Assembly (NCBI GenBank): GCA_023393525.1
Contig: JAEWKZ010000134.1
Location: 1 to 32,589 of the forward strand
Source of the DNA: Pseudomonadota bacterium
GTDB lineage: Bacteria > Desulfobacterota > Desulfovibrionia > Desulfovibrionales > Desulfomicrobiaceae
Direction: 5' to 3'
Length of the DNA stretch: 32,589 nucleotides
The position numbers were made by a program, and so were the translations under genes. Under the pieces are notes generated by a model. That model ran no database searches and was not told the origin of the DNA. It saw only the letters and a list, made by a program, of their open reading frames with translations. This document shows, piece after piece, positions 26,035 through 32,589 of the stretch; positions within the stretch are counted from its first letter, which is position 1; each line of letters begins with the position of its first letter.

Positions 26035-26932
26035 AAGGTTTGCCGTCCGTGGTCAGGCCATTGCTGGCCTTGATGATCTCCCAGGCCTCCTCGGCTGAAC
26101 TGACGTATTGGAAGATGTTCAGGTCCTCGGCGTTGATGGTGCCCTCCTCGACCAGGGCTTCGAAGTTGATGACCTTGTGCCAGAACCTGCGTCCGAAGAG
26201 CAGCACCGGGATGGGTTTGACCTTGCGGGTCTGGATCAGGGTCAGGGCCTCGAAGAGTTCGTCCATGGTCCCGAAGCCGCCGGGGAAGGCGACCAGGGCT
26301 TTGGCGCGCATCAAGAGGTGCATCTTGCGGATGGCGAAATAGTGGAACTGGAAGCTCAGCTCCGGGGTGATGTAGGGGTTGGGCTCCTGCTCGAAGGGCA
26401 GGACGATGTTCATGCCGATGCTCTTGGCCCCCACGTCGTGCGCGCCCTGATTGGCGGCGCCCATGATCCCGAACCCGCCGCCGGTGATGACCACGTGCTT
26501 GCACGTGTCCACATTCTCGGAAATGAGCCGTCCGAGCTTGCGCGCCTCGTCGTAATAGCGGCTGGCCGCCACGGCCGTGCGGGCCTTGGCCAGTTCCTGC
26601 TGGAGCAGATAATCCTCGGGATTCTTCTTAAGCCCCTCCAGCACTTTCTCCAGTCGGACGGTGGCCGTCTCCGGATCCATGGTTCGGGCGCTGCCGTAGA
26701 TGACGATGGTCGATTCGATCTGCTGTTCCTGCAGGGCCAATTCCGGCTTCAACAGCTCAAGCTGAAGGCGCACGGGGCGCAGCTCCTCGCGCAGCAGAAA
26801 ATCCTGATCCTGGAAAGCCAGGCGGTAGGACGCGGACTGGCACTGGGGGGTGTCCACATGGCGCTTGGCGGCCTGGGCGTCCTCGTTGGCCGAGGGGAAA
26901 ACGCCGAAACGACGGGTTCGCTTGTTGACCAT
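26033..26932 (-). CDS. LOG family protein (TIGR00730-like)
   Basis: 299 aa. The Rossmann-like core (about 75-290) has YGSART near 79-84, GGGFGIMGAANQGAH (151-165), and the LOG motif PGGFGTMDE (217-225). Some members of this family are cytokinin-activating phosphoribohydrolases (nucleotide 5'-monophosphate to free base plus ribose phosphate) and many are wrongly named lysine decarboxylases. A 70-residue N-terminal extension, rich in charged residues and with a Glu/Leu-rich helix, precedes the core. It is 9 bp after ridA on the same strand, with AAGGAAG as binding site. Substrate unknown. Confidence 0.88.
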   Translation of the reverse strand: MVNKRTRRFGVFPSANEDAQAAKRHVDTPQCQSASYRLAFQDQDFLLREELRPVRLQLELLKPELALQEQQIESTIVIYGSARTMDPETATVRLEKVLEGLKKNPEDYLLQQELAKARTAVAASRYYDEARKLGRLISENVDTCKHVVITGGGFGIMGAANQGAHDVGAKSIGMNIVLPFEQEPNPYITPELSFQFHYFAIRKMHLLMRAKALVAFPGGFGTMDELFEALTLIQTRKVKPIPVLLFGRRFWHKVINFEALVEEGTINAEDLNIFQYVSSAEEAWEIIKASNGLTTDGKP

Positions 26933-26941
26933 GAATCTTCC

Positions 26942-27331
26942 TTATGAGCGGGCCAGGGCCACGCATTTGATTTCAACGATTCCGCCCAGAGGCAGGGCCG
27001 AAACCTGCACCGCGGCGCGGGCAGGCCGGTGACCGGCCATGAATTCGTCGTAAATGCCGTTGAACAGCTTGAAATTGGCCAGATCGGTCACAAAAACGTC
27101 CACGCTGACGATATCCGTCGTGGAGCATCCGGCCTCGGCCAGGATTGCGCCCATGTTGGCCAGGGCCTGCCGCGCCTGGGCCTCGAAATCCGCGCCCGCG
27201 AACTGTCCGGTGGCGGGAACCATTCCAAGCTGCCCGCTGACATACACAAAGCTCCCGGCGCGCACGGCCTGGGAATAGGGGCCCACGGCGACCGGGGCCT
27301 TGTCCGTGGCGATGAATTCCAAATCTTGCAT
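26942..27331 (-). CDS. ridA: RidA family protein
   Basis: 129 aa, the usual length. RidA hydrolyses reactive enamine/imine intermediates produced by PLP enzymes, protecting metabolism. Seen: the start APVAVGPYSQAV, VYVSGQLGMVP (30-39), the central FEAQARQALANM helix and the C-terminal RPARAAVQVSALPLGGIVEIKCVA with the conserved Arg105 and Glu120. The start ATG at 27331 has GGAGGG upstream; the open frame extends beyond it but crosses the terminator of the upstream gene. LOG follows 9 bp after the stop. Confidence 0.93.
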   Translation of the reverse strand: MQDLEFIATDKAPVAVGPYSQAVRAGSFVYVSGQLGMVPATGQFAGADFEAQARQALANMGAILAEAGCSTTDIVSVDVFVTDLANFKLFNGIYDEFMAGHRPARAAVQVSALPLGGIVEIKCVALARS

Positions 27332-27342
27332 ACACCCTCCAT

Positions 27343-27368
27343 AAAAGAGCGGCCCTCGCGGGCCGCTC
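27343..27368 (-). terminator. Terminator between the CMD family gene and ridA
   Basis: A perfect 9-bp GC-rich stem (27347-27355 with 27360-27368, 4-nt loop) is followed on the minus strand by TTTT (27346-27343). The ridA binding site begins about 5 nt later, so the hairpin lies directly before the ridA Shine-Dalgarno. Confidence 0.8.
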
Positions 27369-27396
27369 CGACAAACCGCATTGAGATCCGAACCTG

Positions 27397-27708
27397 TCAA
27401 TCGAGAACCTTTTCCAGCCAATCCAGGGCTGCGGCGACCGTAGGAAATCCGATGGTGCTGGTCAAGAGAATGACGGCGTGCCTGATTTCCTCCGCCGTGG
27501 CCCCGGCCTGGAGCGCCCGCCGGGCATGGCTGCGTACCGCGCCTTCGGAACGCAGGGCCGCGGAAGCGCCGAGCTGCACGAGGTGCATTTCCTTTTGACT
27601 CAAGGGTCCGGCCTCCTGCGCCGTTTGGCCCAGTTTCTCGGCAGCGGCGATGAGTTCCGGATACATTTCCTGCAATTTCTGGTAGTGTTTCGGTTTGCCC
27701 GTGCTCAT
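27397..27708 (-). CDS. Carboxymuconolactone decarboxylase (CMD) family protein
   Basis: 103 aa with one CMD/AhpD-like domain: MHLVQLGASAALRSEGAVRSHARRAL then ATAEEIRHAVILLTSTIGFPTVAAAL. In the AhpD branch a CxxC pair precedes the conserved His; here the corresponding segment has no cysteine, so a thiol peroxidase role is unlikely. The exact function is unknown. The start ATG at 27708 has a strong CGGAGGA; a longer open frame upstream has no site. It is divergent from the NifX-family gene across 98 bp that contain a small palindrome. Confidence 0.87.
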   Translation of the reverse strand: MSTGKPKHYQKLQEMYPELIAAAEKLGQTAQEAGPLSQKEMHLVQLGASAALRSEGAVRSHARRALQAGATAEEIRHAVILLTSTIGFPTVAAALDWLEKVLD

Positions 27709-27757
27709 GGTTTTCCTCCGGAGATAAGAGTGGGCCGAGTCCTTTATTGACGCGGCC

Positions 27758-27770
27758 ATGATTCGATCAT
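27758..27770. promoter_or_regulatory. Small inverted repeat in the divergent CMD/NifX promoter region
   Basis: ATGAT-TCG-ATCAT, perfect 5-bp arms with a 3-nt centre, in the 98-bp region between divergent starts. A TTGACG lies just upstream (27747-27752). It may be an operator; no regulator is identified. Confidence 0.3.
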
Positions 27771-27806
27771 AGGGGCAATTGGACTTGAAAAACAAGGAGT
27801 TTTCCC

Positions 27807-28160
27807 GTGAAAGTAGCCATCCCCACAGTAGGAACCCGCGTGGACGAGCATTTCGGCCATGCCCGCGCCTTTACGATCTTCACCATAGACGAGGCAGGCG
27901 ATGTCGTCGAGAACGAGACATTTCTGCCTCCCTCGGGCTGCGGTTGCCGCTCCACCGTGGGGCTGACCATGCAGGCCAAAGGCGTGACCACGATGCTCGT
28001 CGGCAACATCGGCCAGGGCGCGATAAACAAAATGGCCGAACACGGCATCACGGTGGTCCGAGGCTGCGAAGGGGAACTTCCTGACGTGCTGGGCCGCTGG
28101 TTGAACGGCGAGATCAAGGATCAGGACATCCTCTGCAACCACGCAGACTGCGCCCACTAG
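27807..28160 (+). CDS. NifX/NafY-like (dinitrogenase iron-molybdenum cofactor family) protein
   Basis: 117 aa, one domain of the NifB/NifX/NafY cofactor-binding family: KVAIPTVGTRVDEHFGHARAFTIF at the start, GCGCRSTVGLTMQAKGVTTMLVGNIGQGA and a C-terminal VVRGCEG. Stand-alone members occur in many anaerobes without nitrogenase, and a metal-cluster binding role is likely but not proven. Cysteines in GCGC (near 44-47), GCEG, LCNH and DCAH could add metal ligands. The start is a GTG at 27807 with AAGGAG upstream. The YchJ-like gene follows 9 bp after its stop. Confidence 0.88.
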   Translation: MKVAIPTVGTRVDEHFGHARAFTIFTIDEAGDVVENETFLPPSGCGCRSTVGLTMQAKGVTTMLVGNIGQGAINKMAEHGITVVRGCEGELPDVLGRWLNGEIKDQDILCNHADCAH

Positions 28161-28169
28161 GAGAACTCC

Positions 28170-28640
28170 ATGCAATGCCCCTGCCGTTCAGGACGAACTT
28201 TTGAAGAATGCTGCGGACCGATCATAGCCGGAGAAGTCGTGGCCGCAAGCCCCGAAGCCCTGATGCGTTCACGCTACACCGCGTTCTGCCGGGACGAGAT
28301 GGACTACCTTCAGAGCACCATGGTCGAGGAGCACCGGGGCGAATTCAACGCGCCGGACGTGCGCCGCTGGAACAAGAGCATCACCTGGCTCGATCTGGAA
28401 ATCCTGGAATCGTCCACTCACGGGGACGCGGGCACGGTCCGCTTCCGCGCCACGTTCCGGCACAAGGGCGGCACCCAGAGCCTGACCGAAAACAGCCGTT
28501 TCGTGCGCCGGGACGAAAAATGGTACTACCTGGACGGCGAACACGAGACCGAAACGGTGCGCAACGAAGGCCCCAAGGTCGGGCGCAACGACCCCTGCCC
28601 CTGTGGAAGCGGCAAGAAATTCAAGAAGTGCTGCGGCTAA
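28170..28640 (+). CDS. YchJ family protein with two SEC-C zinc motifs
   Basis: 156 aa. An N-terminal SEC-C motif (CPCRSGRTFEECCG, Cys3, Cys5, Cys14, Cys15), a central NTF2-like domain (about 30-135) and a C-terminal SEC-C motif (CPCGSGKKFKKCCG). This is the standard YchJ architecture. SEC-C binds zinc and occurs in SecA, where it contacts SecB; the role of YchJ is unknown. It is 9 bp after the NifX-family gene and ends at a terminator (28642-28670). Confidence 0.92.
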   Translation: MQCPCRSGRTFEECCGPIIAGEVVAASPEALMRSRYTAFCRDEMDYLQSTMVEEHRGEFNAPDVRRWNKSITWLDLEILESSTHGDAGTVRFRATFRHKGGTQSLTENSRFVRRDEKWYYLDGEHETETVRNEGPKVGRNDPCPCGSGKKFKKCCG

Positions 28641-28641
28641 C

Positions 28642-28670
28642 AGGCCGCTTGAAACGGCCTTCGATTTTTT
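28642..28670 (+). terminator. Rho-independent terminator after the YchJ-like gene
   Basis: A 6-bp stem AGGCCG/CGGCCT (28642-28647 with 28655-28660) is followed by TCGA and six T residues (28665-28670). It separates the YchJ-like gene from DUF401. Confidence 0.75.
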
Positions 28671-28696
28671 GATTTTCAACAGGCGGCGAAAACCCA

Positions 28697-29959
28697 ATGA
28701 GCGCAATTTTCTCCATCATCCTCGTTTTCGCCATCATGCTGGCGGGAATCCGCCTCAAGCTTGGGCTGGGCCTGTCCATCCTGGCGGGCAGCCTCGTGCT
28801 GGCCCTGCTCTTCGGACTTTCACCCCTGGCCTGGCTTGGCGCCATTCCGGATGCGCTCCTGACCGAAGAAGCCTTTGTGCTTTGCGCCATCATCGCCGTC
28901 ATCCTGGCCTTCAGCGCCCTGTATTCGGCTTCCGGCCAGTCGGAGCGGTTCATGCGCGCCATCCGCGCCCAGATCCGCTCCCGCTCCCTGCTGCTGGTCT
29001 TTTTTCCGGCCCTGATCGGCCTTTTGCCCATGCCCGGCGGGGCCATCTTCTCCGCGCCCATGGTCGAAAAGGCGGCTTCGGAGCTGGCCATTCCCCAAAG
29101 GGACCAGGCCCTCATCAACTACTGGTTCCGGCATATCTGGGAACTGGCCTGGCCCCTGTATCCGGGCCTGATCCTGGCCTCCTCCCTGGCGCACATCCCG
29201 GTGACCGGGATTGTCGCGCTCTTGTGGGCGGGCCCGCTGGTGGCCATCGGCCTGGGCTGGCTTCTGATCCTGCGCCCGGCCCTGAAGAACGCGCCCAGGC
29301 TGCCCGCCATCGCGGCCACGTCCCGCAATGGACAGGACTGGCTCGGCGGCCTGCCGCTCTTCACGGCCATCGCCGGATCCATCGGCGGCGAATGGCTTTG
29401 CGCCGTGCTCTGGCCGGGCAGGCCCATGGAATACGGGGTCATCGCGGCCCTGATCCTGGCCTCCGGGGTCAGCCTGTTCATGGCCCAGGCCAAATGGACG
29501 GCGGTGCTGCGGGAGGCGGGCAAGGACAACACCATGTCTCTCTTGGCCGTGGTCGGTGCCATCTTCATCTTCAAGGAAATCCTGCATCAGGGCCACGTCG
29601 TCGATGTCCTGGCGCAGACCCTCGGCGGAGGCGGCGCGATCTATGTCATGGCCATCGTCCTGCCCTTTCTGGTGGGCTTTGTGGCCGGTCTGACCATCGC
29701 CTTCGTGGGCGCGACCTTCCCGCTGCTCTTCGGACTGGCCCATTCCTCAGGCCAGCCCCATCTCATCCCGGTGATCCTGAGCCTCGGGATGTACGCCGGA
29801 TACGCGGGCATCATGGCCTCGCCCATGCACATCTGCTACCTGATGACCTGCAAGTACTTCCACCAGGACCCGGGCAAGCTCCTGCCCCGCATCCTCGTGC
29901 CCGGCCTGCTGCTCATCCCGGCGGGCGCGGTCGTGACCTTCCTCATGACAACATTCTAG
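28697..29959 (+). CDS. DUF401 family membrane protein
   Basis: 420 aa and about 10-12 hydrophobic helices. The sequence GLLPMPGGAIFSAPMV near residue 115-130, followed by an NYWFRHIWELAWPLYPG segment, is typical of the DUF401 family (PF04165), a group of uncharacterised transporters from anaerobic bacteria and archaea related to gluconate/citrate-type permeases. Substrate unknown. The start ATG at 28697 has only a weak GGCGG site upstream. A perfect 10-bp hairpin at 30026-30048 lies downstream. Confidence 0.85.
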   Translation: MSAIFSIILVFAIMLAGIRLKLGLGLSILAGSLVLALLFGLSPLAWLGAIPDALLTEEAFVLCAIIAVILAFSALYSASGQSERFMRAIRAQIRSRSLLLVFFPALIGLLPMPGGAIFSAPMVEKAASELAIPQRDQALINYWFRHIWELAWPLYPGLILASSLAHIPVTGIVALLWAGPLVAIGLGWLLILRPALKNAPRLPAIAATSRNGQDWLGGLPLFTAIAGSIGGEWLCAVLWPGRPMEYGVIAALILASGVSLFMAQAKWTAVLREAGKDNTMSLLAVVGAIFIFKEILHQGHVVDVLAQTLGGGGAIYVMAIVLPFLVGFVAGLTIAFVGATFPLLFGLAHSSGQPHLIPVILSLGMYAGYAGIMASPMHICYLMTCKYFHQDPGKLLPRILVPGLLLIPAGAVVTFLMTTF

Positions 29960-30025
29960 ACGCACCGGCCCGGCCAAGCATCATCCGAAACGTCTCTGTC
30001 CCAACCAAGACTCTCTCATCCATTT

Positions 30026-30048
30026 CGCCCACCGGACACCGGTGGGCG
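30026..30048 (+). terminator. Hairpin downstream of DUF401
   Basis: Perfect 10-bp GC-rich stem (30026-30035 with 30039-30048, 3-nt loop) about 65 bp after the DUF401 stop. No T run follows, so it may act as a weak terminator or mRNA 3'-end hairpin. It marks the border between GC-rich sequence and the AT-rich Fic leader. Confidence 0.4.
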
Positions 30049-30058
30049 AGCCTCAGAT

Positions 30059-30276
30059 AATCGGCCATTTTTCGCCATTTAAATATCATTTTAATTTTTT
30101 TTACTTTTAAATTCAGCGTGATGGTATTTTTATATAGGCCAAAAGATCGGCCAAATTGACAGTGAAATAATCGGCCAAAATTGAGAATTGATTCGTCATC
30201 AAAATGTGGTTTATCTTTTTTAAATAAACTATTAATGGAGTAAATAAACCGGCCAAAATATCGGCCAACTGGAGAC
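30059..30276 (+). promoter_or_regulatory. AT-rich leader of the Fic gene with phased TCGGCCA repeats
   Basis: The 317-bp gap 29960-30276 holds no gene. Its right part is strongly AT-rich, unlike the neighbourhood, and carries six direct copies of (T/C/A)CGGCCA or TAGGCCA, all in the same direction: 30061-30067, 30135-30141, 30147-30153, 30171-30177, 30249-30255 and 30261-30267, plus a degenerate TCGCCA at 30072. Spacing between starts is 12 bp in two pairs, 24 bp in another, so the sites are phased. The last copy abuts the Fic Shine-Dalgarno GGAG (30271-30274). A perfect TTGACA lies at 30156, but no convincing -10 is spaced correctly. Autoregulation by the Fic protein's HTH is an inference. 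Confidence 0.7.
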
Positions 30277-31521
30277 ATGATGGGATACGATTGGAGCCGC
30301 CCTCCATTGACGCCAATTCTTCCGGGCCGAAAGCTGATCGGCCCGCTCAAGGACATGGCTACCGAAGTCGCCACAACTTCCGCCGGGCTTGAACGGAGCA
30401 TTGCCCTGGAGACGGCTCGCACCATGGGTGAGCGTCTGAGGCTGGTCAACAGCTATTATTCCAACCTTATCGAAGGACACAAGACCACCATACCCGAGAT
30501 CGAAGCGGCTCTGTCCAGGCAATTCGTCGAAAAGCCGGAACGCCGCTACGCCCAGGAGCTTTGTGCCGCCCACGTGCTCACCGAACGCCACTTCATGAGA
30601 GATCTGGGCGATCATCCTGACACAAATGTCTGCGCCATCGAATTCATCCGGCGACTCCATGAACAATTCTACAGCCATCTCCCCGAAGAGCATCTGAGCA
30701 CCCATCACGCCGACGGGTTCACCGGCATACCCGTCATGCCCGGTCAACTGCGAGACACCGAAGTCTCCGTGGACGGGACAACCAGGCATGGTCCCGGCGC
30801 CCAGGACCTGCCCGGACACATGACCATCTTCCACGACATGTTCGCACCCGATGCCTTCCACGGTGACGAGAAACTCATCGCAGCAGCGGTCAGCCACCAT
30901 CGCCTGACCTGGCTGCATCCATTCCGCGACGGCAATGGGCGCATCTCACGCCTTCATTCCGGCCTCTACCTGGCGCAGATCAATGTGAACCGGTCCAACC
31001 TGTGGTCACTGTCACGCGGATTCTCACGCAACAAGAGCGGCTACATGCTCAACCTCCGGGCAACGGACAGTCCGGACCGCACACATGGAGGGCTGTTTTT
31101 CGATGAGGAACTTACGGCGGACTTCTGCCGCTTCTTCTTCGAAATCTGTCTGGACCAGATCAGCTTCATGAAAAACCTTCTTCGACTGGGAGAGATCGAC
31201 CGGCGCATCGAGTGGCTGGTGCAGACCCTGATCAGGACCGGTCAAAATGATCTGGCTCCGGAAGCCGAAAGGCTTCTTCGCGCGGTTTTCAGGGAAGGCC
31301 TGGTGCCGCGAGGGCGGGTTCATGAAATTGCGGGCATGCCGGAACGCACCGCCAGACGAAAGGTGACGGTGCCCCTGGAAAAACTTGGCCTCCTGAAATC
31401 GGAGTCACCGAAAAAACCCCTCTCCATGGGGATGCCGGTCAACGCTCTGCCCTTTCTCTTTCCCTCTCTCTTCGACCCGTCGATCATCGGGCAGGAGTAT
31501 CGCGAACAGAGCATTGTCTGA
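30277..31521 (+). CDS. Fic domain protein with C-terminal winged helix
   Basis: 414 aa. Seen: an N-terminal Fic_N-like part, the inhibitory motif SNLIEG (Ser62-xxx-Glu66-Gly67), the Fic core with HPFRDGNGR (His214 to Arg222) and a C-terminal winged-helix domain (about 330-385) with HEIAGMPERTARRKVTVPLEKLGLL. Fic enzymes transfer AMP or other nucleotides to protein hydroxyls; the N-terminal inhibitory helix makes it a class II, self-restrained enzyme. The HTH suggests that it also binds DNA, probably its own upstream repeat array. No antitoxin gene lies beside it. Two ATG codons in tandem start the frame, with GGAG upstream. Base composition of the leader hints at transfer. Confidence 0.93.
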   Translation: MMGYDWSRPPLTPILPGRKLIGPLKDMATEVATTSAGLERSIALETARTMGERLRLVNSYYSNLIEGHKTTIPEIEAALSRQFVEKPERRYAQELCAAHVLTERHFMRDLGDHPDTNVCAIEFIRRLHEQFYSHLPEEHLSTHHADGFTGIPVMPGQLRDTEVSVDGTTRHGPGAQDLPGHMTIFHDMFAPDAFHGDEKLIAAAVSHHRLTWLHPFRDGNGRISRLHSGLYLAQINVNRSNLWSLSRGFSRNKSGYMLNLRATDSPDRTHGGLFFDEELTADFCRFFFEICLDQISFMKNLLRLGEIDRRIEWLVQTLIRTGQNDLAPEAERLLRAVFREGLVPRGRVHEIAGMPERTARRKVTVPLEKLGLLKSESPKKPLSMGMPVNALPFLFPSLFDPSIIGQEYREQSIV

Positions 31522-31539
31522 AAGACGGCACGCACGGGG

Positions 31540-31974
31540 TCACGTGCGCGTGCCCAGGCCGCACTCCGCCATATCCGGCCGTTCGTACCCTTCCTCCTGG
31601 AAAATCACGTCCGCACCCAAAAAATTCTCATAGTCCACGCCCCAGGCCCGCATCTGCAGGAGCAGCGGGATGAGGCTCCGGCCCATTTCCGTCAGAGAGT
31701 ACTCGACTTTGGGCGGGACCTCGCGGTAGACTTCACGGTGAACCAGCCCGTCGGTCTCCAGTTCGCGCAGTTGCCGGGTCAGCATGCGCTCGGTCACGCC
31801 GGCCATGCCCCGCCTGAGCTCCCCGAAACGCACGGCTTCGGCCAGGGACATGTGGTAAAGGATGATGGGTTTCCATTTTCCGCCGATGACCGCCAGGGTC
31901 AGCTCGAAATAGCAGCGGTAGCGTTTGCCGGAGATTTCCTTGATCTTGCAGGGCCGAGGCTGGTTTTCGTCCAT
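31540..31974 (-). CDS. HxlR family transcriptional regulator
   Basis: 144 aa. A winged helix of the HxlR (DUF24) type: LAVIGGKWKPIILYHMSLAEAVRFGELRR, VTERMLTRQLRELETDGLVHREVYREVPPKVEYSLTEMG. Two N-terminal cysteines (Cys9 and Cys21) fit thiol-sensing members such as YodB/HypR, although thiol sensing is only suggested. It is divergent from the flavoprotein gene, its probable target, and converges on the Fic gene. The binding site GGAG lies 8 bp before the ATG. Confidence 0.92.
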   Translation of the reverse strand: MDENQPRPCKIKEISGKRYRCYFELTLAVIGGKWKPIILYHMSLAEAVRFGELRRGMAGVTERMLTRQLRELETDGLVHREVYREVPPKVEYSLTEMGRSLIPLLLQMRAWGVDYENFLGADVIFQEEGYERPDMAECGLGTRT

Positions 31975-32087
31975 TACTATACTCCATGTGTGTACCGTAC
32001 ATTATAGACAGTACTTTTCTTAATCGCAGACATGTGCTCTATCCGGGCCTGCAACACGCAGTCAATCCCAACAAAGGAGAGAAAAAT
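31975..32087. promoter_or_regulatory. Divergent promoter/operator region of the HxlR and flavoprotein genes
   Basis: The 113 bp between the two starts contain three GTAC copies (31992-31995, 31997-32000, 32011-32014), the first two overlapping the GTACCGTAC string. A perfect TATAAT for the minus strand lies at 32006-32001 between them, so a regulator bound there would block the hxlR-like promoter. AAAGGAGAG at 32074-32082 serves the flavoprotein. The exact operator is not established. Confidence 0.5.
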
Positions 32088-32589
32088 ATGTACGTAGTCG
32101 CAGTCAACGGCAGCCCGCGCAAGGGCGGCAACACGGAAATCCTCTTGAACCACGCCCTCGAACCCCTGAAAAAGGCGGGCTGGGAAACGGAGTTGGTACA
32201 GGTCGGCGGACAGAACATCCGGGGCTGTCAGGCCTGCTACAAGTGTTTCGTGCGCAAGGACGGCCAGTGCGCCATGAAAAAAGATGTCTTCAACGGGGTC
32301 ATGGAAAAACTCCTGCGCGCCGACGCCCTGATCTTCGGCTCGCCGACCTACTTCGCCGATGTCTCCGCCGAACTCAAAGCCCTGATGGACCGCGCGGGCC
32401 TCGTGGCCCTGGCCAACGGCCGCGCCTTCAAGGGCAAGATCGGCGCGGCCGTGGTCGCCGTTCGGCGCGGCGGGGCGACCCACGTCTACGACACCATCAA
32501 CCACATGTTCCTCATGAACCAGATGCTCATCCCCGGCTCGGTCTACTGGAACATGGGCTACGGCCGCGACAAGGGCGAGGTCGAGGGCG
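32088..32589 (+). CDS. NADPH-dependent FMN reductase/flavodoxin family protein (partial)
   Basis: The first 167 residues are visible; the gene runs past the window end. The N-terminus MYVVAVNGSPRKGGNT carries the FMN phosphate-binding GSPRKGGNT loop, followed by a compact cysteine motif Cys47-x2-Cys50-x2-Cys53-x7-Cys61, which resembles that of iron-sulfur flavoproteins, and GSPTYFADVSAELKALMDR. It probably reduces quinones, nitro compounds or flavin with NAD(P)H or ferredoxin electrons; substrate unknown. The start follows AAAGGAGAG and lies divergent from an HxlR regulator, a pairing typical of redox- or electrophile-responsive detoxification. Confidence 0.9.
   Translation, partial: MYVVAVNGSPRKGGNTEILLNHALEPLKKAGWETELVQVGGQNIRGCQACYKCFVRKDGQCAMKKDVFNGVMEKLLRADALIFGSPTYFADVSAELKALMDRAGLVALANGRAFKGKIGAAVVAVRRGGATHVYDTINHMFLMNQMLIPGSVYWNMGYGRDKGEVEG

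Noticed and set aside
30156..30184. TTGACA as the -35 of a Fic promoter
   Set aside because: No acceptable -10 lies 16-18 bp downstream, so the promoter position cannot be fixed from this box.
31527..31554. Hairpin between the convergent Fic and HxlR genes
   Set aside because: GGCACGCAC pairs only imperfectly with GTGCGCGTGCC and has no T run in either direction, so a terminator is not supported.

Overview
The window is a GC-rich, densely coded stretch of a Gram-negative bacterial chromosome. The lipoprotein maturation genes, an Mla-type outer-membrane lipid transporter, two CpoB/YbgF-like proteins, a CheZ phosphatase, a NIL-domain 2x[4Fe-4S] ferredoxin, a C_GCAxxG_C_C redox protein and a DUF401 membrane protein together suggest an anaerobic, motile sulfate reducer of the Desulfovibrio/Desulfomicrobium type. 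That assignment is inference from gene content. No rRNA, tRNA or CRISPR was seen.

Layout. Positions 1-117 (minus) look like the 5' end of a group II intron, probably class C, sitting just after the terminator of an M16C/PreP-like metalloprotease gene (186-3092, minus). galE (3227) and then a long plus-strand run follow: ileS-lspA-lgt-small PLDc_N membrane protein (all overlapping), a YbgF/CpoB-like lipoprotein, a NIL ferredoxin, a PilZ protein, cheZ, a 95-aa protein of unknown function and a C_GCAxxG_C_C protein (to 12232). A tightly packed minus-strand operon faces it (17317 back to 12258): membrane-anchored CpoB-like TPR protein, dprA, a 117-aa protein, an HDOD protein, a response regulator with a GGDDF output domain, and a Xer-type recombinase.

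Next come an 8-TM membrane protein of unknown function (17549-18514) converging on a triple-PAS diguanylate cyclase (18507-20264), a recombinase-like HTH protein with a possible leader peptide ORF, and a secreted protein of unknown function (21026-22174). Divergent from the last is a four-gene Mla/MCE lipid transport operon (22375-25894), ending at a 123-bp inverted-repeat element shared with the convergent LOG-family gene. The rest holds ridA, a carboxymuconolactone decarboxylase family gene, a NifX/NafY-family protein, a YchJ-like SEC-C protein, DUF401, then an AT-rich 317-bp gap with a phased array of TCGGCCA repeats in front of a Fic-domain gene, and finally an HxlR regulator divergent from an FMN/iron-sulfur flavoprotein cut by the window end.

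How they fit together. Lgt and LspA mature lipoproteins, and their cluster encodes a probable client lipoprotein. Several genes point to c-di-GMP and chemotaxis control (PilZ, CheZ, HDOD, GGDDF, PAS-GGEEF). The most notable signals beyond ordinary genes are the intron end after a terminator, the Fic operator array, the 123-bp element at 25912-26034, and the co-transcription of dprA/xer with signalling domains.
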